From: Thalassomonas sp. RHCl1
GTDB taxonomy: Bacteria > Pseudomonadota > Gammaproteobacteria > Enterobacterales > Alteromonadaceae
NCBI RefSeq assembly: GCF_947387555.1
Contig: NZ_CANDNZ010000001.1
Coordinates: 62,001-126,000, forward strand
Reading direction: 5' to 3'
Length of the DNA: 64,000 nt
Part shown: positions 1-8,104 of the stretch, piece after piece
How the letters are laid out: each line of letters begins with the position of its first letter
How positions within the stretch are numbered: the first letter of the stretch is position 1
Translations under genes and position numbers: made by a program
The notes under the pieces: generated by a model
What the model saw: only the letters and a program-made list of their open reading frames with translations
What the model was told of the DNA's origin: nothing
Databases searched by the model: none

Positions 1-94
1 AGTGCACAATTCAAGAGCTATTTTTGAGTCCTTATTCATTTTTAAAGGGAGCAATTAATAGCGTTGTTAATATTTGTTAACTTAATTATTAGCT

Positions 95-487
95 TTACTC
101 TTGGAAGAAGCCCATTGTATTTAGCAGCACCAATAATATTGTCGCAAGGCCTGTGAATACCCATAACCAGTAAAAAATTACGGCAAGTACTTGATCCAAT
201 TTTGTAGTATTTTTTAATAACAAAGTCGAATTAGCGTAAATTGAGGAAAGTGGACTCTTTTCCAGTTTCTTAGCCCAGCTTCTGGGCATTGCCAAGGCTT
301 GTGCCGTATTCAGAATATCCCAGCCACTCATATATTCCAGTCCAAGGACATCTTTGGTTTTGGGATTTTTTCTGAGCTTTTTGACGGTTATCTGGCCAAA
401 GAGCACGAAAAATATACCTGTGACTATTGCGAACAGGATCAATATGGCTACTATTATTGCTCTATCTGTCATATTGAAGTTACCCAT
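95..487 (-). CDS. Small two-TM membrane protein, candidate immunity protein
   Basis: This 130-residue protein has a hydrophobic helix at about residues 9-31, a basic and polar middle, and a second hydrophobic helix at about 100-125. No conserved domain is recognised. Its start lies inside the 3' end of the upstream toxin-like gene (19-bp overlap), so the two are probably translationally coupled. A small inner-membrane protein fused by overlap to a pore-like protein is the usual layout of an immunity gene, because immunity to pore-formers is often a membrane protein. The function is inferred from context only; it could also be an unrelated membrane protein. Confidence 0.6.
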   Translation of the reverse strand: MGNFNMTDRAIIVAILILFAIVTGIFFVLFGQITVKKLRKNPKTKDVLGLEYMSGWDILNTAQALAMPRSWAKKLEKSPLSSIYANSTLLLKNTTKLDQVLAVIFYWLWVFTGLATILLVLLNTMGFFQE

Positions 488-1464
488 TCCATTATTGTGT
501 CGTATATGCTGCCGGCATCTTGCGTGACGATGTAATTAGCTCCCATTGATGCACCAGCAGCCGCACCGACAACTAAAGCGCCACCAATGACTAGCCCGAC
601 CCAGCCTATTGGCGTTGCCATCATTAATAAGCTTAGTGCCGATGAACCGCCATTAATTGCTAATGTGCCTGCAACTGCGCTAAGTGCAAATCCACTCGAT
701 TCAATAAACATCTGCCGGTGCCAGTTACCGCCAGTTTTATGTGTGTTGTGAATATTACCTACCCGGCTGGTAAAGTCGATCACAGCAAGACCGTTACCTA
801 AAAATTTACTGTATTTGGCAAACTGAACTAACTCGCTGGCTTGTGCCTGGTTAGTAACATTAAGTTTGATGACATTGCGGCTGCTTCTGGCGATATTCTT
901 TCCCCTGTCAAGGTTACTTAGCGCTGTACCTCGTCGTGATTTTACCTGGGCGGTGATGGAGTTCATTTCATGGTGAAACTTTGTTTGCATTTCTTTATAG
1001 GCGAAATCAACTTTTTGTTGGCTGGCCAGCCTATGGGGAGACTTGGCTTCCATGGCGTCTCGATACTGCATCAAGGCTTGTTGGTATTGTTCGACTGCTT
1101 TAAGAAAGCCATTCACGCGATTACCGTGCAAACTGGTGGCTGCCCCGACAGAGCCGACGCCAAACTCATGTAGTTTCTTTCTTAATTCAGTCAGGGCCAG
1201 TACATTGTCACTGCCCAGTGACAATGAAAGGTTGGCGAGATCCCTGGAAATATACATAGGGGCAAGTTGGTTCAGGGCGCTTAATCCGGCAGCTGGAGAA
1301 CTTGGATTCCCGGAGGAAGCTGGCTCTAACAGGTAAGGGGTGTTGCTTATCGCATATTCCGGTGTATGGCCATGAATATCTCTGAGTTGATTAAGCTCGA
1401 TACCGCATTGGTCTTTAAAATTGTGGCGGCTTAATAGTTGATTGGTGAGCACTATTTCACTCAT
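469..1464 (-). CDS. Probable membrane-acting toxin/effector (T6SS Tme-like candidate)
   Basis: This 331-residue protein has no signal peptide. Residues 1-110 are polar and Pro/Ser-rich, 115-175 look like long amphipathic helices, and about 250-312 form a glycine/alanine-rich hydrophobic hairpin (segments GFALSAVAGTLA, IGWVGLVIGGALVVGAAAG) before a short polar tail. A soluble N-terminal part with a C-terminal glycine-zipper-like hairpin resembles pore-forming or membrane-disrupting bacterial toxins, including the T6SS Tme effectors. That link is by architecture, not by a recognised domain. The start is supported by AAAAGGA about 7 bases upstream. It overlaps the next gene, a two-TM protein, as expected for an effector/immunity pair. 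No T6SS structural gene, PAAR or VgrG is in the window. Confidence 0.6.
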   Translation of the reverse strand: MSEIVLTNQLLSRHNFKDQCGIELNQLRDIHGHTPEYAISNTPYLLEPASSGNPSSPAAGLSALNQLAPMYISRDLANLSLSLGSDNVLALTELRKKLHEFGVGSVGAATSLHGNRVNGFLKAVEQYQQALMQYRDAMEAKSPHRLASQQKVDFAYKEMQTKFHHEMNSITAQVKSRRGTALSNLDRGKNIARSSRNVIKLNVTNQAQASELVQFAKYSKFLGNGLAVIDFTSRVGNIHNTHKTGGNWHRQMFIESSGFALSAVAGTLAINGGSSALSLLMMATPIGWVGLVIGGALVVGAAAGASMGANYIVTQDAGSIYDTIMEWVTSI

Positions 1465-1810
1465 TTAAAAATCCTTTTCAAGTTGAGTTGATATATAGGC
1501 GTTCGTTTTTTGTTCAGTATAGCCAAGGTCCGCTTTTGAACCTAGCCTTATTTTTTAATAGGTTTATATCAGCTAGCTTAAGTTTTGGCTGACGATTACC
1601 GGGTATTAATCTTCTATTACCAATAGATATTTCATCGGATAGATACAGCTATCATTTCTTATTGATAAGGCTTTCATTTTCTTTGATATTTATCTGCTTA
1701 GTATTTCTTGGGGCAGACTTGGTTTTTTAGCTGTTTAATACTTGTTCCTAACGGATGGTTTTCAACCAAAAACTGCGACCTAATGTCGCAATTATTAAGG
1801 TTTTCGAAAT

Positions 1811-1828
1811 TTTCAGAAATTTCTGAAA
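1811..1828. promoter_or_regulatory. Perfect 18-bp palindrome, candidate operator of the copper receptor gene
   Basis: The sequence TTTCAGAAATTTCTGAAA is identical to its reverse complement and ends 35 bases before the chosen start of the TonB-dependent copper receptor. Its size and position suit a dimeric regulator. It does not match the Fur or LexA consensus as I know them, and the regulator is unknown. The function is inferred. Confidence 0.5.
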
Positions 1829-1863
1829 TAAAATGTATGCGTTCCCAAAACCTGGAGAAAAGT

Positions 1864-3846
1864 ATGAAGTATTCTCAATTAGCGCATTCAATCTCAGTCG
1901 CCCTTATCTTATTAAGTACACAAGTTATTGCCGAAGATTCACCGTCGTGCGGTGAGGAAGTTTGCGATGAAATTATCGTTATCAGTGCCGAAGCCATGCA
2001 GTCACCTTTATCTACGGTTACCGACCCCAAGCAACCTCGTCAACCTTTACCTGCCTTTGACGGTTCCGGCTTTTTAAAAACCGTGCCGGGCTTTACCGTC
2101 ACCCGTAAGGGCGGTTCCGGCGGCGATATCAGTTTACGCGGTTTGGGCGGTTCACGTATCAATATTGTCAATGACGGCAAACAAATGGGCGGTACTTGTG
2201 GTGGCCGTATGGATCCGCCAACCAACTATATTTCTCCTGAAACCTATGAAAAAGTCGTCATTATTAAAGGCCCGCAAACGGTAAAATACGGGCCGGTCGG
2301 CAGCGCCGGTACAGTGCTGTTTGAACGTGAACATTACGGACCGGAGAAAGGGGAAATTTCCGGTCGCGCCAGTCTGACTTTTGGTTCATTTGGCCGTAAA
2401 GATTACCTGATGGAATTAACTGCAGGCAGCACAGATTATTACTGGAGTCTGGATGCCAATGGCTCTAAAAGCGATGACTTTAAAGATGGCGAAGGCAGAA
2501 AAATGCAGTCGGAATATGACCGCCAGTCGGTCCATTCTGCCATCGGCTGGACACCGGATGAAGACAGCGTGATCGAGCTAAGTTACGGCTATTCAAGCGG
2601 TAGTGCCGAATATGCCGACCGCAGCAATAAGGCGAGAACCATAGATAATGAAAACGTTACCCTGCTCGCTAAAACCGCTGTTGATCATAACACCTTAAAA
2701 GCCGTCGAATTCCAGCTTTATGGCAATGAAAATGACCATATTATGGACAGCTTCGATCGTCCGGTAACCGATATTAATAACTTGCCAACCGGTGCTAATC
2801 CCCGCAGAACCAATGTCGGTGGCCACCTGTGGTTTGATATGGAACTTGCCGGTAACTGGTCGGCAATGGCAGGCATAGATTATTTAGACAGCGTGCAGGA
2901 TATGCGTTTAGGTAAGAGCCTGGATGAGCTGAAGGCGTCTCAATATTCAGATATTTTCAGTAAGGAAAACCTGGGCATTTTTATGGAGTCCAATCATGAC
3001 GTCGGCGACGGCACGCTATATTCAGGCCTGCGTTGGGATCAATGGCAAACCAAGCTACACAATGGCTGGGCAGCGCCCGATAAACAAAACGCCCGTGACC
3101 AAGACTTATTCAGTGCTTTTGCCCGCTATGAAGTAACTTATGGTGAGCATACCTGGATAGCCGGTCTTGGCCATGCAGAGCGCATTGCCGATTACTGGGA
3201 GGTGATGCGGGCAGCCAGAGTATTGTCGCTTGACCCTGAAATTACCGAGCAACTCGATCTCGGCTGGATGTATGAAGGGGATATTAAATTAACCGCGTCA
3301 TTATTTTATGCCGATATCACAGATTATATTTTAATTGATATGCAAAGCATGCCTTATGCGCGCAATATCAACGCCACCTTATGGGGCGGAGAAGCAACGG
3401 CGGCGGTTGAATTACCATATGCGCTGCAATGGGTGACGACTCTTGCTTATAGCCGGGGTGAAAACGAAACCGATAATGTTGCCTTAGGGCAGGTATCGCC
3501 GTTGGAAGTCAAAATGGCCTTGAACTACGAAAGTGAAGACTGGATGCTGGGGGCTTTATGGCGTGTTGTTGATAAGCAAAGCAGGGTCGCAATTGGACAG
3601 GGCAATATTGTCAGCCAGGACCTGGGGGAAACGGCCGGTTTTGGCGTGGTTTCTGTCAATGGCGCCTGGCAGCTGAACAAAGAAATCAAAGCAAGCTTTG
3701 GCATAGATAACCTTTTTGATAAAAATTATGCCGAACATGTCAGTAAGTCCGGGGCCGGCAATGATTTACTGCTGCCACAAGAGCGCACCATGCAAGTGAA
3801 TGAACCCGGCCGTAGTTTTTGGGTAAAACTTGATTATCAATTTTAG
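1864..3846 (+). CDS. TonB-dependent copper receptor, OprC/NosA family
   Basis: This 660-residue outer membrane receptor is predicted to import copper with energy from TonB. A signal peptide covers residues 1-23 (cut after VIA). A TonB-box-like segment, DEIIVISA, follows, then the plug (LRGLGGSRINIVNDGKQ; IIKGPQTVKYGP), the barrel, and a C-terminal Phe typical of outer membrane proteins. The copper ligand pattern described for OprC, CxxxM and HxM, is present as C112-GGR-M116 and H292-I-M294. The ATG at 1864 was chosen because TGGAG lies 6-10 bases upstream and the signal peptide starts there; the frame stays open upstream to 1708. A perfect palindrome precedes the gene and a hairpin terminator follows it. 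The family call is confident; the substrate rests on the conserved Cys/Met/His residues. Confidence 0.9.
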   Translation: MKYSQLAHSISVALILLSTQVIAEDSPSCGEEVCDEIIVISAEAMQSPLSTVTDPKQPRQPLPAFDGSGFLKTVPGFTVTRKGGSGGDISLRGLGGSRINIVNDGKQMGGTCGGRMDPPTNYISPETYEKVVIIKGPQTVKYGPVGSAGTVLFEREHYGPEKGEISGRASLTFGSFGRKDYLMELTAGSTDYYWSLDANGSKSDDFKDGEGRKMQSEYDRQSVHSAIGWTPDEDSVIELSYGYSSGSAEYADRSNKARTIDNENVTLLAKTAVDHNTLKAVEFQLYGNENDHIMDSFDRPVTDINNLPTGANPRRTNVGGHLWFDMELAGNWSAMAGIDYLDSVQDMRLGKSLDELKASQYSDIFSKENLGIFMESNHDVGDGTLYSGLRWDQWQTKLHNGWAAPDKQNARDQDLFSAFARYEVTYGEHTWIAGLGHAERIADYWEVMRAARVLSLDPEITEQLDLGWMYEGDIKLTASLFYADITDYILIDMQSMPYARNINATLWGGEATAAVELPYALQWVTTLAYSRGENETDNVALGQVSPLEVKMALNYESEDWMLGALWRVVDKQSRVAIGQGNIVSQDLGETAGFGVVSVNGAWQLNKEIKASFGIDNLFDKNYAEHVSKSGAGNDLLLPQERTMQVNEPGRSFWVKLDYQF

Positions 3847-3935
3847 TCTTGGCTATTGGTTGTCAGATTAATGACGCAGGTGTTATGGTGCTGAACTTGC
3901 GACGTTAAGACAGCAGAAACTAATTTATCAACTTC

Positions 3936-3967
3936 AATAAAAATCTTGCGGAGGCAAGCTTTTTATT
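3936..3967 (+). terminator. Rho-independent terminator after the copper receptor
   Basis: A CTTGC/GCAAG stem with a GGAG loop (3945-3958) is flanked by an A-run upstream and CTTTTTATTTT downstream. It lies about 100 bases after the receptor stop codon. Confidence 0.6.
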
Positions 3968-4093
3968 TTGCTACCTTTTTTGTTAACTTCCCGGAAAAGT
4001 TCTATTGTTAGCGGGCTTCTCATCAGTAAAACTCCTTCCATTGGCCTGCAATGTGCTTAATAAATCAACACGTCAAAATCATGGAAGTAGATT

Positions 4094-4576
4094 ATGGACA
4101 ATGTAGCCTTTTGCCTGCCCGCACAGAATATTTATCAGGATAATTACCAGCTTGCCATGGATCTGGGCATAGTGCCGGCAGCCGACAGTAAAACCAGTGT
4201 GACCCTTAAGGCGGCCAATTGTATGGACCTGCAGGTCATGAGCATAGATATGCCTGATACCGGGGTGCACCATAAGTCCGTCAGGGCTAGTTTAATGACA
4301 CACTTGTTTGATATACAGGGGAATATTGCTAAAACTCCGGAAATGGTTGTCTTGATAGATGAAGTTAACGGTATTATTGAAGCCTACTCGTTAACACAGG
4401 GAGAGCAGGCTTTAACTGATGTGGTTTACGCTGAAAAATATCAGACACGGCTGAGTGAACTAAACCGGCAAAATAAGTTTTTAAACACCTGGCTGAAGAA
4501 CCTGAAAGCCCAGGGGTATAGTGCCGGGCGCTTGAATGCTCATCGTTGGCGATGCGAACCTATGCCAATAGACTAG
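4094..4576 (+). CDS. Hypothetical protein of 160 residues
   Basis: I do not recognise a family. The protein is soluble with no signal peptide or membrane segment; two hydrophobic strand-like stretches (MVVLIDEVNGIIEAY) and a helical part around residues 120-150 are visible. GGAAG precedes the ATG by about 8 bases, which supports the start. It stands alone between the copper receptor and the convergent ABC permease. Its last 11 codons and stop codon lie inside the first copy of a 51-bp tandem repeat, so its C-terminus may recently have been altered by slippage. Confidence 0.6.
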   Translation: MDNVAFCLPAQNIYQDNYQLAMDLGIVPAADSKTSVTLKAANCMDLQVMSIDMPDTGVHHKSVRASLMTHLFDIQGNIAKTPEMVVLIDEVNGIIEAYSLTQGEQALTDVVYAEKYQTRLSELNRQNKFLNTWLKNLKAQGYSAGRLNAHRWRCEPMPID

Positions 4577-4652
4577 CGGGATAAAGCGGTCAATCGTTGG
4601 CGATGCGAACCTATGCCAATAGACTAGCGGGATAAAGCGGTCAATCGTTGCC
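4542..4652 (+). repeat. 51-bp tandem direct repeat (two full copies plus a 9-base start of a third)
   Basis: The unit beginning ATCGTTGGCGATGCGAACC occurs at 4542 and 4593, and its first bases recur at 4644, giving a period of exactly 51 bp (17 codons). The first copy carries the C-terminal codons and stop of the preceding gene; the second is non-coding. The copies look identical, which suggests a recent duplication. Confidence 0.9.
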
Positions 4653-4718
4653 GTTGCCGGGTAAATATATGCCGCTTAATCGCTAACCTTTTTCTGGCTT
4701 TTCCGGTTAAAAAGGTCA

Positions 4719-4747
4719 GCAATGGGTTGTTGTTAATAACCCATTGC
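4719..4747. terminator. Hairpin between convergent genes, possible terminator
   Basis: A perfect 10-bp stem, GCAATGGGTT pairing with AACCCATTGC, encloses a 9-base loop about 70 bases beyond the permease stop codon (minus strand). No strong T-run follows on either strand. A second stem, ACCTTTTT/AAAAAGGT, lies just left at 4686-4716. A role in transcription ending is a guess. Confidence 0.35.
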
Positions 4748-4819
4748 TTGAGGGGGGCGTTATTGTCAGGGCGCTCATATGCCGCCCTGGTTATCTACAA
4801 AATCAGCCGTGATTTATTC

Positions 4820-7336
4820 TTATTCATACCTTAACGAATTGACCGGGTTTTTACGGGCAACCCTGGCAGCATTTCCTCCCACTGTGCTCCAGGCAATCAG
4901 CAGGGACAATATCCCGACCGCCAGGCAAATGGGCAATATCCACCAGCTGCTTATCCGGTAGGGGAAAGCTTCAAGCCAGGTGATCATGGCATAAGCGGCC
5001 AGCGGCCAGGCGATAAGGTTGGCCAGCAGTACCGGCTTGGAGAACTGCCAGATCAGCAAACGTACTATGTCGGCGACACTGGCCCCCATGACTTTCCTGA
5101 TCCCTATTTCCCTTGTTCTGCGCTCTACCGTGAATGCCGACAAGCCATAAAGGCCCAGGCAGGCAACCGCGATGGCCAGGAAAGAGAATACCAGAAATAG
5201 CTGCGCCGTGGTGGCTTCATCCTGATACTGGGCGGCCATCATTTCACTTAAGAATTGCAGATTGATGGGCTGCATAGGGACGCTTTTTTTCCATACCTGT
5301 TCAATTTTAGTGATGAGGGCAGGCAGGTCGCGGGTGGTAAAAGACAGGTTGGCCACCCTGAAACGCGCCGGATTCATGGTATATACAGTAGCCCTGATCC
5401 CGAACTTGATCGATCGGAAGTAGAGATCCGGTACCACGCCGATAATGGTTAAATGTTGTGTGCCGCGGATCCGGCTTTCCAGGGTCTTGCCTATGGCCTG
5501 TTCCGGGCTGGTAAAGCCGAATTTTTTTAAGGCCGACATATTTAAAATAATGCTCCCCCTACCCGGGGTCGTTTCACCATGGGGTACCCGTTTGATGGTA
5601 TCCGAGCCATAGGCCTGGTCAAACAGGCGTCCGGCAACGGGTGCCACCTGGTACGCTTCAAAAAAACCGTAATCCATATTATGGTAATTCAGCAGTACCT
5701 GTTCATTGGTGCCGCCATCGGGGGCTTGTTCCAACAGCCTGAAGTAATTGTTGTTTTCATCGTCCTGTGTCGGAGACTCGGAGGAATAGACCACAGAGGT
5801 AATTTCCGGCAGGTTCAGCAACTCCTGTTTTAAGCTGGCCAGGTTGTCACCGGCGTTGCTGGTATCGAGCACCAGCTTGTTGTGGCTTTGGTAACCAACA
5901 TCGACATTGTTGGAAAAAACCGTTTGCCCGTACACCACCAGGGTAGCGACTACGAGTACGATCGAGGTGGCAAATTGAAACACCACCAGCAGGGTACGCA
6001 GTTTTACCGAGCTGGCGGGCTCTGCGCTTTTGCTGGATTTTAAAATATGGCCGGGCAGGAAGCGGGACAGGTACAGGGCTGGATAGATGCCTGCGCCCAG
6101 GCCAACGGCCAGGGCAATGGCCAGCAGGGATAACAACAGCTCGGGCTCTGCAAATAAGTTCAGGGCCAGGTCTTTGCCCAGGATCTGGTTATAAAACGGC
6201 AATACCAGTTCGACCGCGGCCACGGCAAAAATTAATGAGATAAACACCAGGGAAACGGCTTCGGCCAGAAATTGTATTGCCACTTGTTTTCGGCTTGCGC
6301 CGAGCACTTTTCTCATGGCGACTTCTTTGGCGCGTTTACCGGCTTTGGCGGTGGATAAGTTCATAAAGTTGATACAGGCAATCAGCAACACCAGGCCTGC
6401 CACCAGAATAAAGGTATTGATCATACCGGCATCCCCCATAGGGGTCAGGTCGGGCATGTTGCCGGCGTGGCGTTTGGCATGCAGGTGCAGATCGGCGACC
6501 GGCATGACCCGCTGGCGCACCAGGTCGGTGACTGTGCTGCCGCCGTTTTCCTCTCCCAGGCGGCTGGCAAACATGTCTTTTAACGGGCTTTCATTGTCCA
6601 TCCAGTAGTTTATTCTTTGCTGCAACTGCTCTGGCTTAATCCCCGGCTTTAATTTGAAATAGGTATAGACATTTACGCTGGTCCAGGTGTGTAAGGTGCC
6701 GTCGTTTTCGGGGAATAAATTAGGCTGCAGATACACCAGCAACTCGGTATTGAGATGGGTATTATCGGGCAGGTCTTTTATTACCCCGGTGACCGGCAGG
6801 TTGATAGGGTTGCCGTTCATGCAGCAGATGGTTAAGGTTTCGCCGACGGCATCGGTTTTACCGAAGTACTTAATGGCCATGGCTTCTGTGATCACTAAAT
6901 CCATGGGTTTGGCAAAAGACGAGTTTTTGTCGCCGTGGACAAAGGGCAGGTCAAACAGCTGGAAGAAGCTGCCGTCTACCATAGTGACTCGTTCGGGAAA
7001 ACCGTCCTGGTTGTGGCGTATGGTCATGGGATACTGGATAAAGCGCACGCCGGTTTCTATTTCATTGCTGGCATAATCCCGGATCGCCGGCATCATGCTG
7101 CCGGCAGAGCGCACGGTTTCAAAGGGCTCCTGGCCGGGGATGGAATAGGCGGTGTGCATGCGCACCAGGCGATCATGATCGGTGAGCCAGGTATCAAAGC
7201 CGGTTTCCTGGCGTACGAACAATAAGATCAAAATACAGCTCATCAAGCCGGTGGCCAGGCCGAAAATATTGATCACGGAAAAGATGCCGTTGTTGATAAT
7301 ATTGCGCCAGGCGGTGATCAGGTAGTTATAAAACAT
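4820..7336 (-). CDS. MacB/FtsX-family ABC transporter permease
   Basis: This 838-residue inner membrane permease is the last gene of a HlyD-ATPase-permease operon. The order is: an N-terminal membrane helix (about 20-42), a large periplasmic MacB-type domain, a first FtsX core of three helices (about 310-430, with KRAKEVAMRKVLGASRKQ), a second periplasmic domain, and a second FtsX core near the C-terminus (RRTREIGIRKVMGASVAD). MacB-type permeases couple ATP hydrolysis to periplasmic export rather than channel transport across the inner membrane. The substrate is unknown. The divergent sigma-54 two-component system probably controls it. The duplicated FtsX halves are normal for this subfamily. 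Confidence 0.9.
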   Translation of the reverse strand: MFYNYLITAWRNIINNGIFSVINIFGLATGLMSCILILLFVRQETGFDTWLTDHDRLVRMHTAYSIPGQEPFETVRSAGSMMPAIRDYASNEIETGVRFIQYPMTIRHNQDGFPERVTMVDGSFFQLFDLPFVHGDKNSSFAKPMDLVITEAMAIKYFGKTDAVGETLTICCMNGNPINLPVTGVIKDLPDNTHLNTELLVYLQPNLFPENDGTLHTWTSVNVYTYFKLKPGIKPEQLQQRINYWMDNESPLKDMFASRLGEENGGSTVTDLVRQRVMPVADLHLHAKRHAGNMPDLTPMGDAGMINTFILVAGLVLLIACINFMNLSTAKAGKRAKEVAMRKVLGASRKQVAIQFLAEAVSLVFISLIFAVAAVELVLPFYNQILGKDLALNLFAEPELLLSLLAIALAVGLGAGIYPALYLSRFLPGHILKSSKSAEPASSVKLRTLLVVFQFATSIVLVVATLVVYGQTVFSNNVDVGYQSHNKLVLDTSNAGDNLASLKQELLNLPEITSVVYSSESPTQDDENNNYFRLLEQAPDGGTNEQVLLNYHNMDYGFFEAYQVAPVAGRLFDQAYGSDTIKRVPHGETTPGRGSIILNMSALKKFGFTSPEQAIGKTLESRIRGTQHLTIIGVVPDLYFRSIKFGIRATVYTMNPARFRVANLSFTTRDLPALITKIEQVWKKSVPMQPINLQFLSEMMAAQYQDEATTAQLFLVFSFLAIAVACLGLYGLSAFTVERRTREIGIRKVMGASVADIVRLLIWQFSKPVLLANLIAWPLAAYAMITWLEAFPYRISSWWILPICLAVGILSLLIAWSTVGGNAARVARKNPVNSLRYE

Positions 7337-7371
7337 AGCTGGGTCCTTGGAATAACTTTGTCGGTAAGCGC

Positions 7372-8052
7372 TTATGCCGCACGGACATTTTCGGTAACCA
7401 CATGGCCGTCAAATAAGTTGATGGTGCGGCGGGCATAATCGGCATGGGCCGGGCTGTGGGTCACCATAACAATTGTGGTACCTTCGTTGTTCAGCGCCTG
7501 CAGCATTTCCATCACCTCCTGGCCGTGGGCGCTGTCGAGGTTACCTGTGGGCTCATCGGCCAGGATCATTGCCTGATCCCCCACCACGGCGCGGGCAACG
7601 GCTACCCGCTGCTGCTGACCGCCGGAGAGCTGGCTTGGCATATGTTTGGCGCGGTGGCCGATGCCAACCTTGTCCATCACTTTTTCTACTCGGGCTTTAC
7701 GCTCCGCCGCCGGGATCTTGTGATAGAGCAGGGCCAGCTCGATGTTTTCCTGTACGCTGAGTTCGTCAATCAGGTTAAAGTTTTGAAAAATAAAACCGAT
7801 ATTTTTTTTGCGGATCTGTGACAGCTGGCTTTCGTTATAACCGGCAATATTTTCCCCGGCAAAGAAGTAGTCGCCGGAGGTCGGCGAGTCGAGCATGCCG
7901 ATGGTATTGAGCAGGGTGGATTTGCCGCAGCCGGACGGCCCCATGATGGCGACAAATTCGCCTTTGGCGATTTCAATATTTACATTGTTCAGCGCCAGGG
8001 TTTCAACGTCATCGCTGCGGTAAATTCTTGATAAATTGTGTAGTTTTAACAT
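7372..8052 (-). CDS. ABC transporter ATP-binding protein (MacB/LolD type)
   Basis: This 226-residue ATPase powers the adjacent FtsX-type permease. Walker A is GPSGCGKST (about 39-47), the signature is LSGGQQQR, Walker B is AMILADEPTGNLDS and the H-loop is VTHSPAHA. The length and the SGDYFFAGENI insertion after Walker A fit the LolD/MacB class. It sits 35 bases before the permease and 52 bases after the HlyD gene, in one operon. Confidence 0.93.
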   Translation of the reverse strand: MLKLHNLSRIYRSDDVETLALNNVNIEIAKGEFVAIMGPSGCGKSTLLNTIGMLDSPTSGDYFFAGENIAGYNESQLSQIRKKNIGFIFQNFNLIDELSVQENIELALLYHKIPAAERKARVEKVMDKVGIGHRAKHMPSQLSGGQQQRVAVARAVVGDQAMILADEPTGNLDSAHGQEVMEMLQALNNEGTTIVMVTHSPAHADYARRTINLFDGHVVTENVRAA

Positions 8053-8104
8053 GTTGTGTTCCTGTTGATTCTTTATTTGTCTGTTACGTTATTTTTTAAT
8101 GTGT

